Part shown: positions 37,921 to 48,411 of the stretch, piece after piece | How positions within the stretch are numbered: the first letter of the stretch is position 1 | How the letters are laid out: every line of letters starts with the position of its first letter | Origin: Blastocatellia bacterium | GTDB taxonomy: Bacteria > Acidobacteriota > Blastocatellia > Chloracidobacteriales > JADJPF01 | DNA: 64,000 bases | Reading direction: 5' to 3' | NCBI GenBank assembly: GCA_016713405.1 | Contig: JADJPF010000006.1 | Location: 238,501-302,500 of the forward strand | The notes under the pieces: model-generated | The model's database searches: none | Told to the model about the DNA's origin: nothing | The model's input: the letters and a program-made list of their open reading frames with translations, nothing else | Made by a program: the position numbers and the translations under genes

Positions 37921-40900
37921 TTAAATGCCAAATCTATACTTAAATTCTTTTTTAAGACAACCATATTCTGTATTAAGCTCTGTAACAAACTTTTGGCTGT
38001 TAGCAATATCTTCCGCTTTTTCTAATATATTACACAAACTAGCCATTTTTACTGCCCCAACATTACCACAAGCACTTTTTAACTTATGAGCCTCTTTTTT
38101 TAAGTTAGTAATATCATTATTTTGAAGTAGAGTGTTAATAACTACTAGACTTTCATTAGTAGTTTTAAGGAATAATTTAATAATTCTACTAAAAAACGCT
38201 GTATCTTCTTGAGAAACAGCCGCTAATTGAACAAACATATTTAAGTCTAAAGTAACTAGCTCATTATTATCTATATTTTCTGGTTGTTTTTTTTCTTCTT
38301 CAATAGGAGGGATCTTAAAATCACTTAACAACCATTTACTTAAAACATCAGCTATTTGTTGTGGATTAAAAGGCTTAGTAACAACTTCGTCCATTCCTAC
38401 GGCTAAACAACGCATTCTATCTTCTGGCATAACTCCTGCGGTCAAAGCTATTACTGGAGTACGCTTAGCATATTTACCATTTCTTTCTTCATTTCTAATA
38501 ATAGTAGTAGTCTCAAAGCCGTCCATAATAGGCATTTGGCAATCCATAAAAATCAAATCATAACTATGTACTAGTAATTTACCTAGGGCTTTTAATCCAT
38601 TACTTGCTACATCAACACTACAACCAAGTTTATTAAGTATTGAAACTGCTACAGACTGATTAACCAAGTTGTCTTCTACAAGCAAAATTTTAGCTTGAAA
38701 GTCACTACCTAAAGTGTAAGTTGCTTCTTCAATTTGTGAATATTCTGTAAATTTCTTTTTAAGTGAAGAACGCAGTACAAAGCGTAAACAATCATAAAAC
38801 TGCATTTGAGTAATAGGTTTGTAAAGATAAGCTTCAATATCTATGTTTCCAACATCTTTTTTTAGACTACTTGATAAAGCAGATGAAAGCATTACCAACT
38901 TTAAGTTTGCAATAGAAGGATCTGATTTAATTACTCTTGCTAGATCTAGCCCTGAAAGATCTGGAAGTTTTGTATCAATTATTGCTACTTCATAAGGATC
39001 TGATTGTTTAACAGCCTGGCGTATTAATTGCAACGCATTAGCACCATTAGGAATATATTCTATTCTTAATTTCCAATCTAACGCATGTTTTTCTATCATT
39101 TCCCAATGTAATCTATTACTACTAATTATAAGTAAGCGTAAGTCTTGTAGAAATACCTTAAAGGCTTTATCTGCTTCACTTTGGCTAATAAATTGTTGTT
39201 TAGTCAATTTAATTGTAAACCAAAAAGTGCTACCTTCTTTTAATTGGCTGTTAACACCAATTTCACCTCCCATAATTTCAACTAATTGTTTACAAATAGC
39301 TAATCCTAAACCTGTACCGCCATATTCACGAGTTGTTGAGCTATCAGCTTGAACAAATGGATGGAATAAATTATCACAAATCTCTTTTGTAATTCCTATT
39401 CCGGTATCAATAACTTCAAAACGTAGTGTTACTTCCTGCGTTTTTATTTCATCAATACTTACTTTTATTATTACTCCTCCTTGCTCAGTAAATTTAACTG
39501 CATTTCCAACTAAATTCATTAAAATTTGTCTTAGTCGGTTTGTATCGCCTACTAAATCAGTAATAACATCTGGAGCTATCTGGTAACTAATACTAATACC
39601 TTTACTAATAACTTTACTGGTAAATATCTTTATAACTTCTTCAAGTAAAACTTCTAAATTAAAACTGCTTTCTTCTAGCTCTAATTTACCAGCTTCTATT
39701 TTAGATAAGTCCAATATATTATTGACTATAGTTATTAAAGTATCCCCACAGCTATTAATTGCTTTTAGATATTCATACTGGCTTTCCGTTAATTCTGTAT
39801 CCATTAAAAGATAAGCCATACCAATAATTCCATTTAGTGGGGTACGAATCTCATGACTCATATTAGCAAGAAATTGAGCTTTTAGCTGAGCAGATTCTAA
39901 GGCATTATCACGAGCTATTTTTAACAATTCTTCTGTTTGTTTAAGTTCTGTAATATCTTTTGCTAAAACCAATCTTGCTTTTTTTCCTTCAAAAATTACT
40001 TCATCTGACCTAACTTCTACATCAAAATAGTTCCATCTTTTTTGCAATGCTTCCAATACCAAACATTACTTTCTGACTTCTTTTCTTCTTCAACATAACT
40101 AATAAATCTAGCTATTTCTTCTACAGGTCTAATATCTTTAACCGTTAATTTATCAAATTCCTCTTTTGTATAACCATAATGCTCTATAGCTGCTTTATTT
40201 ACAGCTAAAAAAGATAAACTTTCTGAATCATAAACCCAAGAAGGACAAGGATTATTTTCAAATAATACTCTATATTGTTTTTCACGATTACGCAGGCTAT
40301 TTTCTATATTTTTACGATCTGTTATATCTTCAATAGTACCATCATAGTAAAGAACTTCCCCACTTGATGATTTAATCATTTTTGCATTTTCTCGAATAAA
40401 TTTTTTCTCTCCAATACGTGTTGTCCATTCTGATTCTAATCCTATAATTTGTCCATTTTTTTCTAATTCTTTCTTAAACTGGTTTCTAGAATAATTTGCA
40501 TCTATACCTTCTATTTCTAAATTACGCTCAACTAATTCTTCTAAAGAGCTACACCCTAACATTTGCACTACTACTGGATTTGCATCAATAACGTTGCCCT
40601 CTGGAGTAGTTCTATAAATACCTATTGGTGCAGTATTAAACAATTCTCTATAACGTCTTTCACTGTCTTTTCATCCTTCTTCAATACGTTTTCTTTCTGT
40701 TATATCACGAGCTATGCCATATACAGATATAGGCTTTTTATTTTCCCATTCTAACCAAGAATTAACTTCAAAAATTACTTTATTACCACTCTTTGCTATT
40801 AATTCCAATTCATGCGCTGGAACATTTTCTCCTTTTAATCTACGTACTATTCTTTCTTTTATTCTTCCTAATATGCTGGCTTCTAGCACTTGACTAATAT

Positions 40901-42143
40901 TCATTTCTAACATTTCTTCACGGCTATAACCAAGTAAAGTTTCTGCTTGAGAGTTAATAGAAGTAAAATTACCTTCCAAATCATGGCTATAAATTATATC
41001 TGTAGCCTTTTCAAAAAGATCTCTATAACGTCTTTCACTACGAATTAAAGCAAGCTCTACTTTCTTATGATCAGTAATATCAAACATTACACCACTAATT
41101 TTTGCTACCTGACCATTTTCTTTTAGCACTGTCATTATGTTTCTAAGCCAAACAATATTGCCATTTTTAGCAATCATTCGATATTCAATTTCTTGATCTT
41201 GCCCAACATTTGTTGCTTGTTTCCAAAAATCTTTTACCTTCTTCTCATCATTTGAGTAAATATATTTTTCTCTAAAATCCTTTTCTTCTAACCATTCAGT
41301 AGTTTGATAACCTAAAATTTCTTCAGCCTTTTTACTAATAAAAATAAATTCTAATGTATCAACATCTACTTCCCAAACTATTCCATTAATTGAATTTAAG
41401 AGTATTTGCAAATCTTCTTGAGAGCTTTTAAGCTTTTTTAGAGTGTCTAAGAGTTTTAAGTTACTTGTTTCTTTTTCTTCTAACGCATGCCCTAGTTCTA
41501 TTTCTCTTGAATAACATTTTAGGCTTAACACCTCAAACTTTTCTAATGCATGCATTCTAGTCTGAAAAACCAAAAAAGAAAGAATACTAGCTGAACCTAT
41601 CACAGGAGCATAATATAACCAATCATTTTGTAGTGTAACTAACATTAAAATTAACCAACCACTTAAAATCAAAACTACAACTGTTAAAAACCATCTTAAT
41701 GATAAAATAAAACATCCTATAGTAAGAATAATCAAAGATAATCCTATAGTTTCTTTACTAGAAGAATATAAATAAAAAGACGTAAAACTATAAGACGCTG
41801 CCAAAAAAGCTAGTAAGGCTCCCACAGAATTAGCTTCATTAGAAGAAATAAAAGCTTTACGTACAGCTATATTTACTAGCAAACAAGCCATCCCAACAGC
41901 AGTAGCAGCAATGGTTAAGATTAAAGAAACACTTTGAGGTAAGATAAAAATATTAAATATAGCAATAATAAAATACAACGTAGCAATACCTATAGAAATC
42001 ACATTTAACCCGTTATAAACTGTTTCTGCTAATGCTCCCTTTAATTTTTGATTAGGTATTTCATCCTGGTGATTATCTAAAAAGGAATTGCTAGATAAAA
42101 AAGCAGGTTGTTTTGGTTTTAATAAATGTTTAATTTTTTCCAT
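37921..42143 (-). pseudogene. Membrane-bound hybrid histidine kinase with multiple PAS domains, broken in two places
   Basis: A BarA-like sensor of about 1,410 residues. From the N-terminus: about six membrane segments (residues 35-195), a short coiled coil, then four PAS domains (LLNSINGIVWEVD; RYRDLFEKATDIIYSHD; RYRELFNTAPIGIYRT; QYRVLFENNPCPSWVY). Then HisKA (FLANMSHEIRTPLNGIIGM), HATPase (GGTGLGLAICKQ), two receiver domains (AIIDTKLPDLSG; LIFMDCQMPIMDGF) and a C-terminal HPt domain (KEAHKLKSACGNVG). Lesions: an in-frame TGA at 40671-40673 between PAS2 and PAS3, and one base missing from a T4 run (plus A4 at 40024-40027) in PAS4. No response regulator is adjacent. All catalytic motifs survive, so errors are likely. 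Confidence 0.85.
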
Positions 42144-42372
42144 GCAAGTATTATTAATAAAGTATTTCTAATTTTAGTATTACCGATATTAATGTTTAGC
42201 TATAATAGCTAAAATAATAAAATATTCTGTAATTAATAGTATAAATTAGAAAAACAGGAAATAGTAATTTATTGTCACCTAGTACATTACACGTAATTTA
42301 TATGATATTTATATAAAATTTAATTAAAAGATTAGGCATATTATCTTAATTAGTGTATATTTTTGTTGGGAA

Positions 42373-42433
42373 GTTCTTTCACAAAATTTTACTTGCATTT
42401 ATACCGAGTTTGGACCATATTTTGTGGAAGAAC
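42373..42433. repeat. 15-bp inverted repeat in an A+T-rich 306-base gap
   Basis: GTTCTTTCACAAAAT (42373-42387) and ATTTTGTGGAAGAAC (42419-42433) are complementary at 14 of 15 positions around a 31-base centre. It lies between the start of the hybrid kinase gene (42143) and the end of the MobB-like gene (42450). Beside it, CTTAATAAA...TTTATTAAG (42437-42461) overlaps the end of that gene and could be a weak terminator. The rest of the gap (42144-42372) is plain A+T-rich DNA with no gene. Confidence 0.55.
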
Positions 42434-42449
42434 TATCTTAATAAATTCT

Positions 42450-43085
42450 TTATTTATTAAGATGTTTTTTAATAAATTCTATTACATCTTGACTAATAAA
42501 ATCTTTCTCAGACTGTACTAAAAACCAAGGTTTTTTTAAATCCATTAAGTTTTTTAATGAAATATTTTGCCAATTGATTGCTACTTTTTCTATATCTATT
42601 TCTTGGTTAAATCTATCTACTACAATATAAGCATCTGCTAGGTCTAAAAACTCCTGTGCAGAGATCTTAAAATCTTCCTTTGTAGGATCTAAAACCTGTA
42701 AATATAAATCTGGCACAATAAATTTACGTAAGCTGTTACTTTCAATAATTACATAATCATTAGTTGCAATTTCTGTTTTTAATTTACTAAGAGCATTAAC
42801 TAATTCACCTTGTCTAGTACGTAACCATAGAGCGCGTTTTGCACCTGCAAGCAGAAATCTTGGTGTATCGGCTCGCATACTTTTTTCTGTTTCTTCTGTA
42901 AGTAAAAATTCATGTTCAGGAACTTCACAACCGCAATCTTTACCATTACTTGCACAAATTTTATGGCCTGTTTGAGTGATTTTTATTGCCGTCCAATTAA
43001 GTTCTACTAAAGCTTTAACAATTCCTGCTACAACAGAAGTTTTGCCAATATTACGGCTATGTCCACCAACTAAAATTAGTTTCAT
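42450..43085 (-). CDS. MobB-like P-loop GTPase
   Basis: A P-loop protein of 211 residues if translation starts at ATG 43085 (MKLILVGGHSRNIGKTSVVAG); a longer reading from 43145 adds a hydrophobic tail that the family lacks. The Walker A is GGHSRNIGKTS. Further on there is a Cys-rich segment with ICASNGKDCGCEVPEHEFL, a Leu-rich body, YVIIESNSL like a Walker B/G-3 region, and VVDRF at the end of the G domain. MobB helps deliver GTP or molybdopterin to MobA, and mobA is at 8539-9138; the two are not adjacent. Other MobB-like members have unknown roles. The SD is weak. Confidence 0.55.
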   Translation of the reverse strand: MKLILVGGHSRNIGKTSVVAGIVKALVELNWTAIKITQTGHKICASNGKDCGCEVPEHEFLLTEETEKSMRADTPRFLLAGAKRALWLRTRQGELVNALSKLKTEIATNDYVIIESNSLRKFIVPDLYLQVLDPTKEDFKISAQEFLDLADAYIVVDRFNQEIDIEKVAINWQNISLKNLMDLKKPWFLVQSEKDFISQDVIEFIKKHLNK

Positions 43086-43169
43086 AAATAATAAAATAGT
43101 AATAAAACTAGGGAGCCAAAATATATTTAACTCCCTAGTTTTCAAATAGTTAAAGTTTTAATTTATCTA

Positions 43170-44669
43170 CTACATTTTGACACAAACAGATTTTGTTTCT
43201 GTACAAAGTTCTAGAGCTTCTTTACCCATTTCACGGCCCCAACCCGATTGTTTATAGCCTCCAAATGGCATTGCAGCATCAAAAATGTTATAGCAATTAA
43301 TCCAAACAGTACCAGCACGAAGTTTAGAAGCCAGACTATGAGCTTTGCTAATATCACTAGTCCAAATTCCTGCCGCCAGGCCATAAACCGTATCATTAGC
43401 AGCAGGAGCAATATCATCTGATTGCTTAAATGGCATTGCAGTAACTACTGGGCCAAAGATTTCTTCTTGTACCACTTTCATATTTTGGTCTACATTTGTT
43501 AAAACAGTTGGTTTAACAAAGTAACCTTGTTCACCTAATTTTTGTCCACCTGCAAGGGCTGTTGCTCCAGAACTTAAGCCTGATTGCATATAAGAACAAA
43601 CACGGCTTAATTGCTCATCAGAAACCAGCGGACCCATTTGTGTATCAGGGTCAAAACCTGGGCCAACCTTAATGTTATTTGCTATATCTGCTACACCACT
43701 TACAACTTTATCAAATACACTTTCTTCAATATAAAGCCGTGAGCCTGCACAACAACATTGTCCATGATTAAAGAAAATTGCATTAGCAGCACCAGCTATT
43801 GCTAAATCCAGGTCTGCATCCTTAAAAACAATATTAGGAGATTTTCCACCTAATTCTAAGGTAACTTTCTTTAAGTTACCTGCCGCAGCTTGTAAAATTA
43901 ATTTTCCAACTTCTGTTGAACCAGTAAAAGCAACCTTGTCAACATCTGGATGTGCTGCAAGTGCTGCTCCAGCAGTTTCACCATATCCAGCAACAACATT
44001 TACTACACCTTCTGGAAAACCTGCTTCTTGAACTAGTTCTGCTAGCCTTAATGCTGTTAGTGGGGTTTGTTCTGCTGGTTTTAATACTACAGTACAGCCT
44101 GTTGCAAGTGCTGGGCCTAACTTCCAAGCAGCCATTAACAATGGGAAGTTCCAAGGAATAATTTGACCAACTACGCCCACAGGTTCACGTGTAGTATAGG
44201 CTAAATACTTAGTGCCAGGTGTATAAGGAACAGAAATAGGTATTGTAGTACCTTCAACTTTAGTTGCCCAACCTGCCATATAACGAAATAGGTCTATGGC
44301 TAATGGTACATCTGCACCTCGTGCAATAGTAAGCGGTTTACCATTATCTAATGATTCTAGCTGAGCAAATTCTTCAATGTGTTTTTCCAAAAGATCCGCC
44401 AATCGCCAAATCAATTTTCCACGTTCGGAAGGAGTTATCCTAGACCAAGGGCCTTCTTCAAAAGCCTTGCGAGCAGCCTTAACAGCTAAATCTATATCTT
44501 CTTTGCGTCCCTCTGCTACATGTGCCATTATTTGACCTGTTGCAGGATTATAAACAGGGAAAGTTGCCCCATTAATTGCTTCTACCCAATCTTTACCTAT
44601 TAGCATTTTTACTGGTTTAGCAATAAAATTGCTAACCGCTTGCTCCATTTTGACAGCAGCACTACTCAT
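43170..44669 (-). CDS. NAD(P)-dependent aldehyde dehydrogenase
   Basis: A 499-residue soluble enzyme that oxidises aldehydes to carboxylic acids. NAD binding is by IPWNFPLLMAAWKLGPALATGCTVV-type sequence at about 160-185; FTGSTEVGKLI is the Gly motif. VTLELGGKSPNIV at about 265-275 contains the general-base Glu. The catalytic Cys lies in FFNHGQCCCAGSRLYIEES at about 300; three Cys are in a row. EEIFGPVVTAMPF and the C-terminal PFGGYKQSGWGREMG complete the pattern. It resembles class 1/2 (ALDH1/2, betaine-aldehyde) forms in length and motifs, but substrate cannot be assigned. It is in a minus-strand group with no clear pathway context. Confidence 0.9.
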   Translation of the reverse strand: MSSAAVKMEQAVSNFIAKPVKMLIGKDWVEAINGATFPVYNPATGQIMAHVAEGRKEDIDLAVKAARKAFEEGPWSRITPSERGKLIWRLADLLEKHIEEFAQLESLDNGKPLTIARGADVPLAIDLFRYMAGWATKVEGTTIPISVPYTPGTKYLAYTTREPVGVVGQIIPWNFPLLMAAWKLGPALATGCTVVLKPAEQTPLTALRLAELVQEAGFPEGVVNVVAGYGETAGAALAAHPDVDKVAFTGSTEVGKLILQAAAGNLKKVTLELGGKSPNIVFKDADLDLAIAGAANAIFFNHGQCCCAGSRLYIEESVFDKVVSGVADIANNIKVGPGFDPDTQMGPLVSDEQLSRVCSYMQSGLSSGATALAGGQKLGEQGYFVKPTVLTNVDQNMKVVQEEIFGPVVTAMPFKQSDDIAPAANDTVYGLAAGIWTSDISKAHSLASKLRAGTVWINCYNIFDAAMPFGGYKQSGWGREMGKEALELCTETKSVCVKM

Positions 44670-44792
44670 AAAAGTATTTTCCTTTCCTTAAATGAAATAT
44701 TTAGTTTTACGGGATGTTTTAAGAATAATTACTTGTATCTGTTAAGAAATAAAGCCATTTCCGCAAAGATTTTGCCTTTGCAATTTGAAGAG

Positions 44793-45437
44793 CTACTTAA
44801 TTTTATCAATAATTCTATTAAATAACTCTGGTGTTGGAGCAGAGATTGTTATTTCCTGATTGTTAGGGTCAAGAAATGTTATTTTTTCTGAATGAAGCAT
44901 TAAACGAGGATATTTTGTAGCTTCTGTTTTATCTCCATATTGTAAATCCCCTACAATTGGGTGTCCTAAACTATAAAGATGTACCCGAATTTGATGACGA
45001 CGGCCTGTTTTTGGATAAATATTTACTAAAGTATATTGTTTATAACGTTTTTTTACCTGACAAATAGTTAAACTTTTCTTTCCTTGACGAAAATCTACTG
45101 CCATTCGTCCCGAACCATATTCCCTAATGGGTTTATCTATAATTTCTTCATCAGACTTTAGAACTCCATAAACCAAAGCCAGATATTGCTTTGTAACTTC
45201 ACCTTTAAAAAATAAATCATTTAAGTATTTATGACTAGTGGCAGTTTTAGCAAAAACCATTACACCGCTGACTTGTTTATCAAGTCTATGGACAACATAA
45301 AGTTTTTGCCCTGCTATTTCTTCAACCATTTTTAGTAACACAACTTCATTTTTTTCATTTCGCCCAGCAATAGAATTGACATCTATAGGCTTATTAACAG
45401 CAATAAAATTTTCATCTTGAAATAGGATTTCTACCAT
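44793..45437 (-). CDS. RluA-family pseudouridine synthase
   Basis: A 214-residue RNA pseudouridine synthase without an N-terminal S4 domain. The catalytic motif VVHRLDKQVSGVMVFAKT contains the essential Asp (HRLD). LALVYGVLKSDEEIIDKPI, KTGRRHQIRVHLYSLGHPI and GDLQYGD are standard RluA/RluC/RluD/TruC segments. The absence of S4 and the short length fit the TruC/RluA subgroup rather than RluC/D. The target could be tRNA or rRNA, which cannot be decided here. It is 8 bases after herA, with which it is probably co-transcribed. Confidence 0.85.
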   Translation of the reverse strand: MVEILFQDENFIAVNKPIDVNSIAGRNEKNEVVLLKMVEEIAGQKLYVVHRLDKQVSGVMVFAKTATSHKYLNDLFFKGEVTKQYLALVYGVLKSDEEIIDKPIREYGSGRMAVDFRQGKKSLTICQVKKRYKQYTLVNIYPKTGRRHQIRVHLYSLGHPIVGDLQYGDKTEATKYPRLMLHSEKITFLDPNNQEITISAPTPELFNRIIDKIK

Positions 45438-45445
45438 TGTATTTT

Positions 45446-47110
45446 CTATATATCTATTCCGCCTATTTGCTCCCTAGGCTTTCCGCTAGACTTAAGAAGC
45501 GATGAGCGTTCTTGTTGAACTTCTTGTTGTTTACTACCACTATGCCAGTTTAACCATTCGCTAGGAGCATCAAAGGTTTGACCTCCATGAGTGGTTAAGC
45601 GTTTTCTAACTCGACACATTACCGGAGTATTTACCCCTACACCAGTTACAATTACTTGTCCTTTAGTCAATGCTGGCAATTCTTCTAGCATTTTTCGTCC
45701 AACATTTTCCACTGTTGAAGCAATAGTATTTTGGTCAATTGGGTTAACAATTCGCATAATAAATTGTGTTTGACATTGACTTAAGACATCTTGGTCAAGC
45801 TTTCCAGGTCGTTGAGTAATTAAACCTATTCCAACACCAAATTTGCGACCTTCAGAAAGAATTTGTTTTAGAACATTAGTAGATACTACAGTAGTATTAG
45901 CAGGGGCAAATCTATGAGCCTCTTCAAGTAATACAAAAACAGGAAAATTTAATTGGTCATCAACATTTGGGCTAACATTTTTCTGATTTACCCAAGCTAC
46001 ACGAGCATCATTTATTCTACGTAGCAGTGTGCCTACAATTACTTGTTGTTCTTGCTGATCTATTTCATTAAGTTGTAATACTGTGCATTGACCAGGAGAA
46101 AAAAGGTCTTTTAAGGTATTATGCTCAATATTTGAAAAGATTTTGCTCTGTCCAAAACGAAAATCTAGCTTCCATAAAATGGCTTCAATAGTTCCAGCAT
46201 TTGAACTACCCCCGCGCGAATTTCCTTCATCATCATCAAATTTCATAGCTAAAATTGCATCATAAAGATCCTGATAGCCATAAATTTGATTTTTGCCAAA
46301 TTTTCTTTCTACCTCATAAAACCCTCGGTTTAGATAGTAGTTTTGCTTATCTGTTAATTCTGGCAATAAATAGCGTACATCTGCTAGTTTAAGCGTATTA
46401 AAGCGTACTCTTACTTTATCAGGTAGAAAAATTTTTACTTGAGGTTTATAGCCTAATTGTTGAAATTCTGGTAAAGCTTCAATCTCTCTTAAAGTGCTAT
46501 ATTCGCCATGCGGGTCAACAATTAAAATTGCTGCTCGGTTGTTAGGTTTTAATAATTCTTCAATTAAAACACTTGCTGTATAGCTTTTACCTGCTCCAGT
46601 GCTAGCTAAAACTGCTAAATGTGTAGCTACAACATCTTTTACTGAAAGCACTACAGGCACTTCACCTGCTGGACGAGTCAATAAACTACCTAAATGAGCA
46701 GCCCCTAAATCCCCTACTTTATAAGGACTAAGTATTTTTGTCAGCGTTTCATTGGAAGCAACATAAACAGGCTGTCCGGGACGTGGTGGAATACGAGGAT
46801 TAACAAAATCTCCTATGTTTTCATCATAGTAGCCAATTGTTGAAACCGTTACTTGATAGAGTTCTGCACTTGTTTCTAGCCCAATTAATTCAGCTACTTG
46901 TTGTGGTGGGGTGTTTGGGTCAGCTAAAAAATCATCTGGAAGGTTACGAACTAGTTCACGATTTGTAATATTACCAATGATAGATTGTCCTTCTACTTGG
47001 TAATAAACAAATTCCCCTATTCGTGTTTGGTCATTATCTATAGTTATAAAAAGATATTCCTGTGGTTTTTCCCCTGGGCCTTTTACTGTACCAACTAAAA
47101 AGTCTGTCAT
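45446..47110 (-). CDS. HerA-like hexameric ATPase
   Basis: A 554-residue FtsK/HerA-superfamily ATPase. Residues 1-130 are a beta-barrel (HAS-barrel-like; VGTVKGPGEKPQEYLFITID). Walker A is VLASTGAGKSYTAS at about 168-180, followed by LIVDPHGEY. Walker B is VFVLLEEAHRFAP, and FGVGIGLITQRPGKLDQDVL with SQCQTQFIMRI is the sensor and arginine-rich region. HerA proteins translocate DNA ends with the NurA nuclease in repair, or pair with SIR2/DUF4297 in defence. No such partner is nearby, so it may act with a distant nurA. It lies after the ABC-2 permease gene in a possible long minus-strand transcript. Confidence 0.82.
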   Translation of the reverse strand: MTDFLVGTVKGPGEKPQEYLFITIDNDQTRIGEFVYYQVEGQSIIGNITNRELVRNLPDDFLADPNTPPQQVAELIGLETSAELYQVTVSTIGYYDENIGDFVNPRIPPRPGQPVYVASNETLTKILSPYKVGDLGAAHLGSLLTRPAGEVPVVLSVKDVVATHLAVLASTGAGKSYTASVLIEELLKPNNRAAILIVDPHGEYSTLREIEALPEFQQLGYKPQVKIFLPDKVRVRFNTLKLADVRYLLPELTDKQNYYLNRGFYEVERKFGKNQIYGYQDLYDAILAMKFDDDEGNSRGGSSNAGTIEAILWKLDFRFGQSKIFSNIEHNTLKDLFSPGQCTVLQLNEIDQQEQQVIVGTLLRRINDARVAWVNQKNVSPNVDDQLNFPVFVLLEEAHRFAPANTTVVSTNVLKQILSEGRKFGVGIGLITQRPGKLDQDVLSQCQTQFIMRIVNPIDQNTIASTVENVGRKMLEELPALTKGQVIVTGVGVNTPVMCRVRKRLTTHGGQTFDAPSEWLNWHSGSKQQEVQQERSSLLKSSGKPREQIGGIDI

Positions 47111-47142
47111 AATAATTTATAAGTCATTAATTAAGAATATTC

Positions 47143-48411
47143 TTAGGTATAACGCAACCATTTAAGTAATTCTGGCACGGTTGGACGTTTGCCATACATT
47201 AAAATTCCTACACGATAAATTTTTGCTGCTAGCCAAGAACATCCAACTATAGTTATTAACATAAGCCCTAAAGATAGAATAATTTGCCAAACTGGGGGAG
47301 TCTGCACTGCAATTCTTAAAAACATTAATACTGGGCCAAAAAATGGAACTAGTGATAATACTATTGATGCTGTACCGTTAGGATCTCTAATTATTAATGA
47401 AGAAAAAACTGTGGCAATTATTAACAACATCGTAATAGGCATTTGCACGCTTTGAGCGTCCTGGTCATTAGAAACTATTGACCCCGCCAAAGCAAATAGT
47501 GTTGCATAAAGAAAATAGCCTAAGACAAAATATAAGACAAAATAGATCAGTAAAGTTTTTGGTACATCAGGAAGGCTTGCACCTGTTGCTATTGACATAG
47601 TAGCTAAAGCCATTGGAAGTACAGTAGCAAAAATACTCCATACAGTAAACTGCAATAGTCCTACCAAACCTATACCTATAATTTTTCCAAACATTAATTC
47701 TAGTGGAGAAATAGAAGAAATAATCACTTCAACTATACGACTTTGCTTTTCCTCAACAATTCCTCGCAATACTGTCATTCCATAAATAAGCATAGTGGTA
47801 TATAAAATTACCATCATAATTAAACCTAATACCATTGTCTGGCCGCTATCATCTTTTGTTCCACTTTCAACCAGCTTTTTGGTTTTAATATCAATAGGTT
47901 TACTTAGCTCATTTATTTGATTAGGATCCATTCCTGCTTGACTTAATCGTCTTTCTATAATGGATCCGCTTGTAGCATCTTCTAATTGTCGGATAGTCCC
48001 AAAATCAGAAACGTTTTCAGCAAAAAAATCTGCTGAGTAGTCTTTATCTGTTTTTTTTAGTAGTAAATAACCATTTATATCACCATCTTTTATTTCTTTA
48101 GTAAGCTTTTCTTGTATTTCAGGAAGTTCTTTTTCATTAGCAACTCCTAGGGTTTTTACTACATATTTGCTTTTGCCTATAGGGTCTTTTTTATTACTTA
48201 AGCGTTTTTCAATTGAAGTTAAAAGTTCAGTATCATTATCTAAGCTAACAACTGTAACTTTTCGGTCACTAGTATCTAGTTTTGCAACAAGTAATGGTGC
48301 AAGTATAAGCACAGCCATAAGTATTGGCCCAAGCAATGTGCCAATGATAAACCATTTAGAAACAACTCGTTCTAAAAACTCTCTCTTGATGACCAAAAAG
48401 ATTTTATTCAT
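47143..48411 (-). CDS. ABC-2 type permease (NatB-like)
   Basis: A 422-residue permease. One membrane segment lies near the N-terminus (WFIIGTLLGPILMAVLILAPLL). A periplasmic region of about 150 residues follows (VVSLDNDTELLTSIEKRLSN), then five C-terminal membrane segments (about 200-400), with EEKQSRIVEVIISSISPLELMFGKIIG, a hallmark of the ABC-2/NatB family. It would pair with the adjacent ATPase, whose gene it overlaps by 8 bases, indicating tight coupling. NatAB exports Na+ in Bacillus, but other members export peptides or lipids, so the substrate is not known. The gene follows hspR, dnaJ and dnaK on the same strand. Confidence 0.85.
   Translation of the reverse strand: MNKIFLVIKREFLERVVSKWFIIGTLLGPILMAVLILAPLLVAKLDTSDRKVTVVSLDNDTELLTSIEKRLSNKKDPIGKSKYVVKTLGVANEKELPEIQEKLTKEIKDGDINGYLLLKKTDKDYSADFFAENVSDFGTIRQLEDATSGSIIERRLSQAGMDPNQINELSKPIDIKTKKLVESGTKDDSGQTMVLGLIMMVILYTTMLIYGMTVLRGIVEEKQSRIVEVIISSISPLELMFGKIIGIGLVGLLQFTVWSIFATVLPMALATMSIATGASLPDVPKTLLIYFVLYFVLGYFLYATLFALAGSIVSNDQDAQSVQMPITMLLIIATVFSSLIIRDPNGTASIVLSLVPFFGPVLMFLRIAVQTPPVWQIILSLGLMLITIVGCSWLAAKIYRVGILMYGKRPTVPELLKWLRYT

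Noticed and set aside
45446..47110. HerA as part of a HerA-SIR2 or HerA-DUF4297 defence system
   Set aside because: Neighbours are an RluA-family synthase and an ABC permease; no nuclease or SIR2 gene lies next to it.
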